Positions 45,981 to 57,682 are shown, numbered from the stretch's first letter. The stretch is 64,000 nucleotides of DNA from Adenophora triphylla var. japonica (GCA_022495995.1 JAFEMH010000744.1:434001-498000), one strand, 5' to 3'. A program made the numbers and translations. The notes: generated by a model not told the origin, from the sequence alone.

Positions 45981-47118
45981 CTTAGGGGTGTAAGTGGTTT
46001 AGCTCAAACCGCGGTTTGAGACCGAACCGAGGTAAATCGTGGGGTTTAGCTCGGTTTTTTTATTTAAGTGGTTTAGCTCGGTTTATAAAAATTACAAACC
46101 ACATGGTTCGGTTTAGCTTGCGGTTTGAGGGTGCCAAGCCGAATCGAGCTAAACCGAACCGCCAAACCGAGCTATGGAACCGAACCACCAAATCGAGCTA
46201 TGAAACCGAGCTATGGAACCGAGCTATGAAACCGAGCTGTGATAAATATTTAAGGTCACTCGTAGGGGAAAATCTTTCTATTTACTATGACTGCCATGAT
46301 TGATTGACATACAATATATACTGATGTAACTTTGCATCTTAGATATTTATTCATATGAAGTAGCTTGTTTGATCATTCACAATTTAGTCATGAAATACGC
46401 TTCCCTTCCCTAATCTTTCCATCATGATACTGATTACCCCCATATCAATATAGGTTGCCAGTTGGGGTGCTTACTTGATGAAGAGAAATGTGTTGGCTAT
46501 GTCATTTGCACCAAGGGACAATCATGTGGCACAAGTGCAGTTTGCTTCGGAGCGAGGTGTTCCTGCTATTATTGGTGTTCTTGGATCTATAAATCTTCCG
46601 TACCCATCCAGAGCATTTGATATGGCTCAGTGCTCCAGATGCGTGATACCATGGACAGAAAATGGTACGTAATATAAGTGACAAACTTAACTATAAGGAC
46701 TTTTGAACATTCTTCTATAGTATGTGTACTTTATTATAAAATCTAGAAAGATTAGAAGAGGCTCAATCATTATCTGAGAGTTTATTTCAGCAAGAATTGT
46801 TATGAATCATGTGTAACCCTGTAAAGTAATGTTTGACTCATAAACTGAAGTAACTTCAAAAGGTGTTTTTAGTTTATTCAAGCAAAACCTTTTTCTAACA
46901 TGAAATTGCTCACATTTTAATTTTCCACTGCTGTGCTATTGAATACATGCATTTAAACCGCGGTTTAGATCGAGCTAAATCGAACCTTGGCGGTTTAGCT
47001 TAGCTCGGTTTGAATTTTTTTGTGGTTTAGCTCGGTTTGGAATTTCTCCAAACCGATACTAGCGGTTTAGCTCTAAAATTTCCCCAAACCGAGCTAAACC
47101 GAACCGTTTACACCCCTA
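45981..47118. mobile_element. hAT-like element carrying a captured methyltransferase exon
   Basis: Termini TTAGGGGTGTAAG and, on the minus strand, TAGGGGTGTAAACGG are inverted. The flanks GGGCATA (45974-45980 and 47119-47125) are duplicated; with the next base they form an 8-bp pair with one mismatch, as in hAT. The interrupted 365-bp unit proves the insertion. Subterminal regions (45990-46240 and 46955-47110) are dense in GGTTTAGCTCGG and its complement. The centre holds an exon with splice sites. No transposase is present. Confidence 0.8.
46454..46664 (+). pseudogene. Captured exon of a PMT-type (DUF248) methyltransferase gene
   Basis: An acceptor (CAATATAG) at 46453 and a donor (GTACGT) at 46665 bound 211 bases that translate without a stop. 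Residues [38 protein letters not shown] and [20 protein letters not shown] match the SAM-binding core of plant PMT methyltransferases (Golgi proteins of the QUA2/QUA3 group). The exon starts just after the DxGCG loop of that family. Intron-like DNA lies on both sides. It is one exon only, so no enzyme is made. Confidence 0.85.
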
Positions 47119-47195
47119 GGGCATAGGACCCGACAATTGAGAATCTCGTCGTGAATTCCATAAGTGGACCCAGTCTAATAATTCGAAGAAAAATA
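47119..47195 (+). repeat. Continuation of the 365-bp repeat, up to copia C2
   Basis: GGGCATAGGACCCGACAATT onwards completes the unit broken at 45980. It is cut at AAATA (47191-47195), where copia C2 inserted. Confidence 0.88.
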
Positions 47196-47599
47196 TGTTA
47201 GAACATGGATTGCCAAATGTGTATACTTATTAAATGTACGTAAACGTGTAGACGTACACGTTTAAATCATAAATATAATGTCATATAAAGTATAGAAAAT
47301 TAATCAATGTGTAGAATTTCCGAAGCAAATATTACCTATTTATGATGGACAAAAGGTAAGCTTTTGCTGCTTAATAATAAAAGGGTGTGGTCCCTAAATG
47401 AAATGTCCCTTGGTTTCCTATATATACAGAGGCTTTCCATCAGCCTAAGGAGACACACAATATTGATATACTCTCTCCATAATCTGAGACAAAGTGTGAA
47501 GGCATTATCATTTATAAGAAATACTCTCCCGCCTTAATTCTTCTTCTTCTTGTCTTCAACATCAAGGCATAAATGGATTCGTCAGGTATAATGCTTTCG
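47196..47599 (+). repeat. 5' LTR of C2, left part
   Basis: First 404 bases of the LTR, up to the T2 insertion at TTTCG. A TATATATA motif lies near 47421. The rest is at 56515-56588. Confidence 0.92.
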
Positions 47600-49774
47600 T
47601 GTAACGACCCTAAACCTAGGCACCTATTTTAGCATCATATTGTGTGCTTTTAATATTATTGTTAATATTATGTGTTCATTTTTATATACTTGATTTCTTA
47701 TATTAGGATAAAATGATAGGGAAATAAAATTATGTTCTAAGGAAAAATATAAAAAAATAGAAAATAGATAAAGAGTAAGAGGAGGTTAAAATGGGTAAAA
47801 TATATAATTGGGATAAAGGGTTTAACTTAAAAATGGAAAAGCCTTAGTAAGTGTGGGGGGCCATGCCCCTTCCCCCTAATTCCCTCAACTTTGCCCCTTT
47901 AGTCAACATCCACCTTACTCTCCCCATACTCTCTCTAACCTCCTCCATCATTCTTCTCCTCATTTCTCTCTTACCATTTTCCATGGAAAACCTCCATTGA
48001 AAGCCTCACTTCCAAGATCTCTAGCAAGTCCATTTCTCATCCATTTTCAAATCCAAGAGTGCTTTTGAGTTGGGACAACTAGGAGAATCTATCAAGCTTA
48101 GAAGATCATCCTTTCATTCTAAAAACCCAAGGTGAGTTGTTATGATTTCCCTTCCTATAAATGTTCATAAACTCTTTAATGTTGTTCTTGTTATATTGAT
48201 GGTTGTTCATGCTTTGGAAACCTTATAGGAGTTGAATGATTAGTAATGAAATAGAATGGAGTTAATGTTCATGGAAGATGATTTAGAGGAAATGAAATGG
48301 GTGGAAGATTTAGTGATAAATAATCTAGGGTTACATTATTTTGGGTTTACATGATTTATGATGAACTTTGTAAAGCTAGGAAATTCTTTTGGTGTTCTTG
48401 AAATTAGGGTAGATAAAAAGAAAAGGAAATGAAGCTAAGTAGAAAAGGTTAGAAATCTGGATTTGCTGGAATTTGCCTTGGGCGGTCGCCCATGGGGTCT
48501 TATGCGTCCGCCCATGAGGCCGGACATTCCCTACCTTGAAAACCCTCTTGTGCGGTCGCCCAAGAGGTGTGAGCGGTCGCCCATCGTGGCAGCAACTTGC
48601 CTTCCCTTTGAAAACCCACTTGGGCGGTCGCCCAAGTGGCATGGGCGGTCGCCCAAGACCCCAGAACTCAACTTTAAAGCTGAACCAGAATTTGTTTAGT
48701 AAGCTTGTTTGACCACTTATAAATTGTGACTCCCACTTGGTAAATTGAGCTTGAACCTTCATAGAGGCCTTGTATCGTTGTATATTGACTTCGTAGGGTG
48801 GGTTAATGATACCTTGTTACCTTACTTGATTATACATTCATTGATGGTGTTATGCTTAGTGTATTCATTAATTGTTGCAATATGATATTGATTGGACATG
48901 AGTATATTTTACCATGTGGCTATATTGTTTATTCCCTTTGTGGATTATATTTCAAGTAACTATTATGTGCTTGATAATTTGTTAATCAGCTGATGTTGGG
49001 GGTATAACATAATACGATCAATTATGGAAGTGTGACCTAATGTGATCGGATTATATTATATCTGTGACCGTCCCCTCCTGTGGCCACAGGTTGGGGTTGT
49101 AGCATCTGTATTGAGCCAAAAGCCTTACAAAGTTGCTACTATCTTATTTGGTTCCCTGAAAAACGGGTCTTATAAGATGTGAGTATTGCTTAAGCAGCTC
49201 ACCTAAGATTGGAGTATTATACCCAATGTTGTACGACTATTGTTCAGACGGGAAAAGGTAAACCAAGGTAATGGAATGTGTTTACAGCTTTTCTAATGTG
49301 TTATATGCAACTTGTTATGTGTTGCATTTTATTTGGCATATTGCTGCATTCATAATAGCTTGCTGAGATTTATTCTCACCCCTCTCCCTTTAATGTTTTT
49401 AGATCCCGAGACAGGCGGACCGGCCAAGTAAGGGCGGAAAGGAGTTTGGAAGTGAGCTTTTGGGTATTGTTGGGGTACGTATAGGTTGGCGTAGAAAGTA
49501 TATTTTGGTATAGTTCCTTCATGGAGGTTGTAATTATAAACTTTCATTTCTACGTTATTACCGATGTCTTTTGTAACTAAAACAGTGTAATACTTTCAAA
49601 GTTGGTCAACTCCTCCTCCAAGGTGGAGAGGAGTGGAGTTATTTTTAAATGGTCATGTTAATGATGTTTATGTTTGAAATTTAAATCAAAGTTTTAAAAG
49701 TGTTTGGATATTTGGGTTAGTTTGAGGACGCTCCAGCTCGGGACACGTGTAGGTTCCGGGTCGGGGTCCTCACA
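47600..49774 (+). repeat. 5' LTR of T2
   Basis: Begins TGTAACGACCCTAAACC, ends GGGTCCTCACA. Putative intron 48132-49402 (AAG|GTGAGTTG to TTTTTAG), dyad cassette 48477-48655 and hairpin CCTGTGGCCACAGG at 49077-49090. The 24-bp dyad at 48616-48639 (arms CCACTTGGGCG and CGCCCAAGTGG) is perfect. Confidence 0.95.
48132..49402 (+). other. Putative LTR intron (T2 5' LTR)
   Basis: 1271 bases between the GTGAGT donor and the TTTAATGTTTTTAG acceptor, matching T1. The last 60 bases, including TTGCTGAGATTTATTCTCAC, are nearly unchanged across three LTR subfamilies, while the middle varies. Confidence 0.45.
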
Positions 49775-49776
49775 GT

Positions 49777-49788
49777 TGGTATAAGAGC
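49777..49788 (+). other. Damaged Met-tRNA primer site of T2
   Basis: TGGTATAAGAGC differs from the standard TGGTATCAGAGC by one C to A change in the middle, which should weaken priming. Confidence 0.85.
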
Positions 49789-49871
49789 TCGGTTAGAGTT
49801 CTCGGGTAGAGTCTAGCTGAGTGAGAGTGTGTGATAACTGACGTCGAGTGTTAATGCAGGAGTTTGTACTA

Positions 49872-51186
49872 ATGGAGGGTAATGATGGAGATCAGGATCG
49901 GGCTTTGGGTAATGTTGGTAATCCGAATGCCGAAATGATGGATATGTTCCGAGTGTTTCTTCAGAATATGGCAAATCAGAATCAAGGTAGGGGACAACAA
50001 CAACCCGAAGGTAGGCAAGGGCATCATGGCTTAGAGAAGTTTGTGAAGATGTCTCCTCCTAGCTTCAACGGAGATCCGGATCTGGTGAAGGCGGAGAGAT
50101 GGCTTGAAGCGATGAATAAGATTTTCTTGGCAATGGAGAGTTCGGATGCAGAAAAGGTGAGATGTGCCGTTTTCAAGTTGGAAGGACCCGCGGAGCACTG
50201 GTGGCAGGTAGTGAAGGATGGTTGGGATCGGGATTTGACACCGCAGACTTGGGAGAATTTCACACGTAAGTTCTGGGATCATTTCGTTCCGATGGTGACT
50301 AGAGATAAGAAGGAGGTTGAGTTTCTGAAATTGGAGCAAGGGACGATGTCTATAGCACAGTATTCAGCCAAGTTTACGGAGTTAGCCCAATATTGTTCCC
50401 ATTTGGTACCGGATGAAGAGAGGCGTGTCTACAGGTTCGTGAAAGGCTTAAGGGTGGAGTTCCGGAAGCAGCTATTGACTCATGACTTCGCCAACTTCCA
50501 AGCAGCTGTGAATATGGCGTACCGGATTGAGAATGATATCGAGGAGCACCGTGGTAAATCTGAAGGCGGAAACAGAAATAGATTCCAAGGTCAAGGTTCG
50601 GGGCAGAATAGAGGGCAGCCAAGGACATTCACTCTGGGAGCAACCGAGGAGGAAATGTGACGACTCCGACAAATTGTTCGACTCCGGGTCAGTTTGGGGC
50701 ATTGTGTGGATATTGCAAGAAGCCAGGGCATTCGGAGGACAAGTGTTGGAGCAAGAAAGGCCGGTGTTTAGAGTGTGGGGCGACAGGCATTTCCGGAGGA
50801 ATTGTCCCAAGTGGCAAAATAAGCAAGCTTCTGGTAGTGGTCAAGGGGGACAAGGTAGTGGTGTGAAGAGAGATGTTGACGGGAAACCCAAAGATAGAGT
50901 GCAAGGTCGAGTGTTTACCTTGGGTCGAGGAGAGGTCGATCCCAATGCCATTATTAGAGGTATAGTCCCTGTCTCGGGGGTTAAGGCCCGCATTCTTATA
51001 GATCCCGAGTCTTCCCATTCATTTGTGGCATCTCATTTTGCATTTTCATTGCATAAATTGCCTGAATCTATGCCTTATGTGTTGGAGGTCTCTACTCCTA
51101 TGGGAGAGTGCCTTGCATCTTCTTTGATATATCGTGGTTGTGATGTGACTATATGTGGGTATGTATTGCCGGTGGATTTGGTCTAG
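49872..51186 (+). pseudogene. T2 gag and protease
   Basis: Starts MEGNDGDQDRALGN. The capsid part is open to about 50640, where one base is lost. The first zinc knuckle (CGYCKKPGHSEDKC) is in the next frame, and a second deletion near 50786 breaks the second knuckle. The protease active-site motif is DPE in place of DTG (LIDPESSHSF), and TAG at 51184-51186 replaces a Glu codon. The protease is therefore dead both by active-site change and by the stop. Confidence 0.9.
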
Positions 51187-51207
51187 TTACCAATCCGTGA
51201 CTTTGAT

Positions 51208-54200
51208 GTGATCCTTGGGATGGATTGGTTGAGTCAGTGTCATGCTATGGTAGACTGTCGTAGAAAGCGAGTCTCATTTGCTATGCCTGATGTGCCTACT
51301 TTTATATTTGATGCGGACAAATCTATGTTCGGTTTACATGTTATTTCTGCTTTAAAGGCTAGAAAGATGTTATCTAAGGGGTGTGCGGGTTACTTGGCTT
51401 ATGTGGTAGATTCCAATAAGAAGTCTCCCGAGTTAGCTCATGTCCCGGTTGTGAATGAGTTTAGCGACGTGTTTTCTAGTGAGTACTATATGCCTCCGGA
51501 TCGTGAGGTAGAGTTTTGTATTGACTTAGTGCCCGGTACCGCCCCTATCTCTAAAGCACCCTATAGAATGGCTCCGGCCGAGTTAAAAGAGTTGAAGGTC
51601 CAATTGCAAGAATCGCTAGACCGGGGTTTTATACGCCCAAGTGTGTCTCCTTGGGGAGCACCGGTTCTATTTGTTAGGAAGAAGGATGGTACCTTACGAT
51701 TATATATAGATTATCGTTTGTTGAACCAAGCCACTATAAAGAATAAGTATCCTCTTCCGCATATAGATGATTTATTTGACCAACTTCAAGGTTCCGTTAT
51801 TTACTCAAAACTTGATTTGAGAAGCAGATACCATCAGTTGAAGATTAGGTCGGATGATATTGCCAAAACAGCTTTCCGAACTAGATATGGTCACTATGAG
51901 TTTGTTGTGATGCCGTTCGGGTTGACTAATGCTCCAGCCGTGTTTATGGATATGATGAACCGTGTCTTCAAACCTTATCTTGATAGATTTGTGGTGGTAT
52001 TCATAGATGACATCCTCGTGTATTCTAAGTCCCGGGAGGAGCATGAAAATCATTTGAGGATTGTCTTGTCAGTTCTTCGTGAGAAGCAGTTGTACGCCAA
52101 GTTCAGCAAGTGTGAGTTTTGGCTTGAGCAGGTTTCTTTCTTGGGGCATGTTGTGTCGAGTTCGGGGATTTCTGTGGATCCTTCGAAAATTGAAGCCGTG
52201 GTTAATTGGAAGCAACCTTCGACTGTGACTGAGGTTCGTAGTTTTCTTGGTTTGGCGGGGTATTACCGAAGGTTTATAGAGGGTTTTTCTCGGATTGCGA
52301 CTCCATTGACTAGGTTGACTCGGAAGGATGTATCGTTTGTATGGGATTCTAAGTGTAAAGCAAGTTTTAATGAGTTGAAGAAGAGGTTGACGACGGCTCC
52401 TGTTCTTACCCTTCCGGATGGGTGTGAGAATTTTGTGATCTATAGTGATGCCTCGAAGGCGGGTTTGGGATGTGTTTTAATGCAAAATGGGAAAGTTATT
52501 GCGTATGCCTCTAGGAAGTTATCACCGGCGGAACAGAATTATCCTACTCATGATATGGAATTGGCGGCGATTGTGTTTGCGTTGCATAAGTGGAAACATT
52601 ACCTTTATGGGGCGAAATTTGAGATATTCACCGACCATAAGAGTTTGAAATATTTGTTTACCCTAAAGGAGTTGAACAACCGGCAAAGAAGATGGTTAGA
52701 GTTTTTGAAGGATTTTGATTGTGTGATTTCTTATCATCCGGGGAAGGCCAATGTGGTGGCGGATGCGATTAGCCGGAAGGCTTATGTGACAGCTTTGAGT
52801 TCCCGAGAATTGAAGAGTGAAGTAATCATTGCGAATGTTCGAGCCGTTCCTACATTGTATGGAGATTTGAAGGAAGCTCAACAAGGTGATACGGAGTTGA
52901 AGAAAATTTTAGATCAAGTGCAAGATGGGAAAGCCGAGGAATTTGCGTTGAATAGAGATGGGATTTTAACCTTTCAAGGGAGAATTTGCGTTCCTTCATC
53001 ATCGGAAATCAAGAGGCGTGTCTTAGAGGATGGCCATAAGTCCAAGTTTGCGATTCATCCGGGTAGTACCAAAATGTATCAAGACTTGAAGCGTGGGTAT
53101 TGGTGGAATGGAATAAAGAGGGAAATTGCGGATTATGTTTCTAAGTGTTTGACTTGTCAACAAATCAAGGTCGAACATCAGAGACCGGCGGGACTACTTC
53201 AACCATTGGATATTCCGGAGTGGAAATGGGAAGGGATCTCGATGGATTTTGTTTCGGGTTTGCCTCTTACCGCGAAGAAGATGGATGCTATTTGGGTTAT
53301 TGTGGATAGATTGACAAAGTCGGCTCATTTTCTTCCGGTGTCAACCAAGTTTTCGTTAGAGAAGTTAGCTCAGTTATATATGAAGGAGATTGTGAGACTT
53401 CACGGGGTTCCGGTTAGTATTGTTTCCGATAGAGATCCGAGATTTACTTCTAGGTTTTGGAGAGCATTGCATGAAGCCTTGGGTTCTAAATTGTGTTTTA
53501 GTACGGCATTTCATCCTCAAACCGACGGTCAGTCCGAGAGAACTATTCAGATACTTGAGGATATGTTACGGGCTTGTGTGATGGATTTCCAATTGTCGTG
53601 GGAAGATCATTTACCGTTAGTGGAGTTTGCTTACAACAACAGTTATCAGTCTAGCATTGAGATGGCTTCGTATGAGGCGTTGTATGGTAGGAAGAGTCGA
53701 TCTCCGATGTGTTGGGACGAGGTTGGTGAAGCGAGACTTTGGGGCCCGGATTTGGTTCGAGATTCTACGGAGAAGATCAAGGTGATTCGGGATAGATTGA
53801 AGACGGCTCAGAGTAGACAGAAAAGCTACGCCGACAATAGAAGACGGGATTTATCTTTTCAGGTTGGTGACTTTGTGTTCTTGAAGGTCTCTCCGAGGAC
53901 GGGAATCAAAAGGTTTGGTAATAAGGGTAAATTGGCTCCGAGGTTCGTTGGTCCGTTTGAAATTCTAGAGAAGATTGGGGATTTGGCTTACCGGTTGGCA
54001 TTACCTCCCTCTTTTTCTTTGCTCCATGATGTTTTCCACGTTTCTATGTTGAGGAAGTATTGTCATGATCCTTCCCACATCTTGAGTTCTCCCCTCGATG
54101 ATGTTCAAGCGGATATGTCTTATGTTGAAGAACCGTTAAGAGTCTTAGAATTCCAAGTTAAGGAGTTGAGAACTAAGAGTATTCCTATAGTGAAGGTTCT

Positions 54201-54300
54201 TTGGAAGAATCATACCTTTGAGGAAGCAACATGGGAGCTAGAGTCGGAGATGAGAGCGAAATACCCCTGGTTGTTTGAAAATCCAAGTAAGTCTTTTTAA
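51208..54300 (+). CDS. T2 pol: RT, RNase H, integrase, chromodomain (1030 residues open)
   Basis: One uninterrupted frame from the end of protease ([11 protein letters not shown]) to a stop at 54298-54300. RT has FIDDILVYS at about residue 265-273, but LRSRYHQ replaces LRSGYHQ and RLYIDYR replaces RLCIDYR. RNase H follows ([13 protein letters not shown]). Integrase has an HHCC finger, D near 680, D near 741 and E near 777 (35 residues apart), and ends with a chromodomain ([19 protein letters not shown]). The ATG at 51208 is internal: in a working element this part is made as a gag-pol fusion. Confidence 0.9.
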   Translation: MILGMDWLSQCHAMVDCRRKRVSFAMPDVPTFIFDADKSMFGLHVISALKARKMLSKGCAGYLAYVVDSNKKSPELAHVPVVNEFSDVFSSEYYMPPDREVEFCIDLVPGTAPISKAPYRMAPAELKELKVQLQESLDRGFIRPSVSPWGAPVLFVRKKDGTLRLYIDYRLLNQATIKNKYPLPHIDDLFDQLQGSVIYSKLDLRSRYHQLKIRSDDIAKTAFRTRYGHYEFVVMPFGLTNAPAVFMDMMNRVFKPYLDRFVVVFIDDILVYSKSREEHENHLRIVLSVLREKQLYAKFSKCEFWLEQVSFLGHVVSSSGISVDPSKIEAVVNWKQPSTVTEVRSFLGLAGYYRRFIEGFSRIATPLTRLTRKDVSFVWDSKCKASFNELKKRLTTAPVLTLPDGCENFVIYSDASKAGLGCVLMQNGKVIAYASRKLSPAEQNYPTHDMELAAIVFALHKWKHYLYGAKFEIFTDHKSLKYLFTLKELNNRQRRWLEFLKDFDCVISYHPGKANVVADAISRKAYVTALSSRELKSEVIIANVRAVPTLYGDLKEAQQGDTELKKILDQVQDGKAEEFALNRDGILTFQGRICVPSSSEIKRRVLEDGHKSKFAIHPGSTKMYQDLKRGYWWNGIKREIADYVSKCLTCQQIKVEHQRPAGLLQPLDIPEWKWEGISMDFVSGLPLTAKKMDAIWVIVDRLTKSAHFLPVSTKFSLEKLAQLYMKEIVRLHGVPVSIVSDRDPRFTSRFWRALHEALGSKLCFSTAFHPQTDGQSERTIQILEDMLRACVMDFQLSWEDHLPLVEFAYNNSYQSSIEMASYEALYGRKSRSPMCWDEVGEARLWGPDLVRDSTEKIKVIRDRLKTAQSRQKSYADNRRRDLSFQVGDFVFLKVSPRTGIKRFGNKGKLAPRFVGPFEILEKIGDLAYRLALPPSFSLLHDVFHVSMLRKYCHDPSHILSSPLDDVQADMSYVEEPLRVLEFQVKELRTKSIPIVKVLWKNHTFEEATWELESEMRAKYPWLFENPSKSF

Positions 54301-54334
54301 AATTCGGGGCGAATTTTCTTTAAGGGGGAGTGAG

Positions 54335-56509
54335 TGTAACGACCCTAAACCTAGGCACCTATTTTAGCATCATATTGTGTGCTTTTAATATTATTGTTAA
54401 TATTATGTGTTCATTTTTATATACTTGATTTCTTATATTAGGATAAAATGATAGGGAAATAAAATTATGTTCTAAGGAAAAATATAAAAAATAGAAAATA
54501 GATAAAGAGTAAGAGGAGGTTAAAATGGGTAAAATAAATAATTGGGATAAAGGGTTTAACTTAAAAATGGGAAAGCCTTAGTAAGTGTGGGGGGCCATGC
54601 CCCTTCCCCCTAATTCCCTCAACTTTGCCCCTTTAGTCAACATCCACCTTACTCTCCCCATACTCTCTCTAACCTCCTCCATCATTCTTCTCCTCATTTC
54701 TCTCTTACCATTTTCCATGGAAAACCTCCATTGAAAGCCTCACTTCCAAGATCTCTAGCAAGTCCATTTCTCATCCATTTTCAAATCCAAGAGTTCTTTT
54801 GAGTTGGGACAACTAGGAGAATCTATCAAGCTTAGAAGATCATCCTTTCATTCTAAAAACCCAAGGTGAGTTGTTATGATTTCCCTTCTTATAAATGTTC
54901 ATAAACTCTTTAATGTTGTTCTTGTTATATTGATGGTTGTTCATGCTTTGGAAACCTTATAGGAGTTGAATGATTAGTAATGAAATAGAATGAAGTTAAT
55001 GTTCATGGAAGATGATTTAGAGGAAATGAAATGGGTGGAAGATTTAGTGATAAATAATCTAGGGTTACATTATTTTGGGTTTACATGATTTATGATGAAC
55101 TTTGTAAAGCTAGGAAATCCTTTTGGTGTTCTTGAAATTAGGGTAGATAAAAAGAAAAGGAAATGAAGCTAAGTAGAAAATTTTAGAAATCTGGATTTGC
55201 TGGAATTTGCCTTGGGCGGTCGCCCATGGGGGCTTGTGCGGCCGCCCATGAGGCCAGTACATTCCCTACCTTGAAAACCCTCTTGGGCGGTCGCCCAAGA
55301 GGTGTGAGCGGTCGCCCATCGTGGCAGCAACTTGCCTTCCCTTTGAAAACCCACTTGGGCGGTCGTCCAAGTGGCATGGGTGGTCGCCCAAGACCCCAGA
55401 ACTCAACTTTAAAGCTGAACCAGAATTTGTTTAGTAAGCTTGTTTGACCACTTATAAATTGTGACTCCCACTTGGTAAATTGAGCTTGAACCTTCATAGA
55501 GGCCTTGTATCGTTGTATATTGACTTCGTAGGGTGGGTTAATGATACCTTGTTACCTTACTTGATTATACATTCATTGATGGTGTTATGCTTAGTGTATT
55601 CATTAATTGTTGCAATATGATATTGATTGGACATGAGTATATTTTACCATGTGACTATATTGTTTATTCCCTTTGTGGATTATATTTCAAGTAACTATTA
55701 TGTGCTTGATAATTTGTTAATCAGCTGATGTTGGGGGTATAACATAATACGATCAATTATGGAAGTGTGACCTAATGTGATCGGATTATGTTATATCTGT
55801 GACCGTCCCCTCCTGTGGCCACAGGTTGGGGTTATAGCATCTGTATTGAGCCAAAATCCTTACAGAGTTGCTACTATCTTATTTGGTTCCCTGAAAAATG
55901 GGTCTTATAAGATATGAGTATTGCTTAAGCAGCTCACCTAAGATTGGAGTATTATACCCAATGTTGTACGACTATTGTTCAGACGGGAAAAGGTAAACCA
56001 AGGTAATGGAAGGTGTTTACAGCTTTTCCAATGTGTTATATGCAACTTGTTATGTGTTGCATTTTATTTGGCATATTGCAACATTCATAATAGCTTGCTG
56101 AGATTTATTCTCACCCCTCTCCCTTTAATGTTTTTAGATCCCGAGACAGGCGGACCGGCCAAGTAAGGGCGGAAAGGAGTTTGGAAGTGAGCTTTTGGGT
56201 ATTGTCGGGGTACGTATAGGTTGGCGTAGAAAGTATATTTTGGTATAGTTCCTTCATGGAGGTTGTAATTATAAACTTTAATTTCTACGTTATTACCGAT
56301 GTCTTTTGTAACTAAAACAGTGTAATACTTTCAAAGTTGGTCAACTCCTCCTCCAAGGTGGAAAGGAGTGGAGTTATTTTGAAATTGTCATGTTAATGAT
56401 GTTTATGTTTGAAATTTAAATCAAAGTTTTAAAAGTGTGTGGATATTTGGGTTAGTTTGAGGACGCTCCAGCTCGGGACACGTGTAGGTTCCGGGTCGGG
56501 GTCCTCACA
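54335..56509 (+). repeat. 3' LTR of T2
   Basis: Preceded by the polypurine tract TTAAGGGGGAGTGAG. Putative intron 54866-56137, dyad cassette 55211-55390, hairpin 55812-55825. Nearly identical to the 5' LTR; a few differences fall in the dyads (for example GGTCGTCC at 55361-55368). Confidence 0.95.
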
Positions 56510-56514
56510 TTTCG

Positions 56515-56588
56515 CCCCTTTCCCTTTTCTCTTACTTAGTCAAGACTTGAGTAAGAATTGTTCATAATGGAATAGAAATGTTCCAACA
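56515..56588 (+). repeat. 5' LTR of C2, right part
   Basis: Completes the LTR after the T2 insertion (its TTTCG duplication is 56510-56514) and ends TGTTCCAACA. Confidence 0.92.
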
Positions 56589-56590
56589 AT

Positions 56591-56602
56591 TGATATCAGA
56601 GC
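56591..56602 (+). other. Primer binding site of C2
   Basis: TGATATCAGAGC, two bases after the LTR, is one base from the standard initiator Met site TGGTATCAGAGC. Confidence 0.85.
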
Positions 56603-57682
56603 CTGCTCATGTTCTTGATTAAGTATGATTTCATGATAGCATGTTTTGCTTTAATTTATGTTGAATCCATTATGTTTTGGTGTTGTTTAACCACTCTAAT
56701 TCATTCATAGAGTGTTAACAATTTTATCCAGTTTAAAATATGAAATGATTGAAAGTTTTGGCTTAAAATTACGTAAAATTCATCAAGAGAGACAATGAAT
56801 ATATAGCAAGACTATCACATTGGCACAATAGAGCGTTCTATGTCGCACGACCGTGCTGGATCTACTTGTAAATTCATGTCCATACGCACTACTTTGCTTG
56901 GCCAAATAAGGCAAAACCTTGGCTGAGCATCTTTGGTACAGACTGATAAAATTTTTCTGGAAAAAGGGCCTGCTCGGTCGAGCGCCTCCTTGACTAGGCC
57001 GAGCACCGTAGTACATAATGATGAATGTTTCTGGAAAAGCTTGCACGACCGAGTCATTACTTATGCTCGATCGAGCACCACCTCTTTCCTCGGCCCAGTA
57101 CCTTATTGCCTCTACTCGACCGAGGCATTGATCATGCTCGGCCGAGCACCAGCTACAGATTCAAGCATTTGAATTTTTTAAGCAAAAACATACATTTTTC
57201 AAACCTTTCTTTCTTTGTGATTAATTGTATGCTTAAACAACTTCATAAATTTTCTAAATAACATTGTCGCCAATGTGATTTACGTTATTTAGATCTGAAG
57301 TTGATTAAGTGATGAATGTATACTTTAATATGTGAATAAAATGAATTTTCCAAAGAAAATCGTTTATTTGACTAAATATATACATTCATAGGGTAACAAG
57401 TAAGAGAACATCAGTTTGTTTTATTGAGTACTTAAAATCGGCTCAAAGGAAGATTAAGTATTTGATTAAAACGTCGTTTGATTTCTTGGTTACCTAAAGA
57501 TAATTATATTTGAGTCAAATCGCAATTCAAAGATTAGTTTTGATGTCAAATCAATTGTCTTATAGATGGGATTCATTTTGATATGATTAATCACTCCTTA
57601 TGTAGTTCTTATACATGTTTTGTATTTCATTCCAGTTCTTGACCCAACAGATTTAATAAATGCTTCATCTTTGACTGCTGCA
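56603..57682 (+). mobile_element. C2 leader with GCTCG-NN-CGAGC dyads
   Basis: Non-coding leader of about 1.1 kb. Between 56961 and 57160 lie several family dyads, such as GCTCG-GT-CGAGC, GCTCG-AT-CGAGC and GCTCG-GC-CGAGC, plus decayed copies like CACGACCGAGTC. The local sequence is clearly richer in GC than the flanks. Confidence 0.75.

Larger units (their letters stand above)
47600..56509 (+). mobile_element. Chromovirus T2 (Tekay-like), complete, TTTCG duplication
   Basis: 8910 bp with two 2175-bp LTRs and a perfect 5-bp duplication TTTCG (47595-47599 and 56510-56514), inserted in the 5' LTR of C2. It belongs to the same family as T1 but a different LTR subfamily. RT to chromodomain is one open frame; gag, protease and the primer site are damaged. 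Confidence 0.95.
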
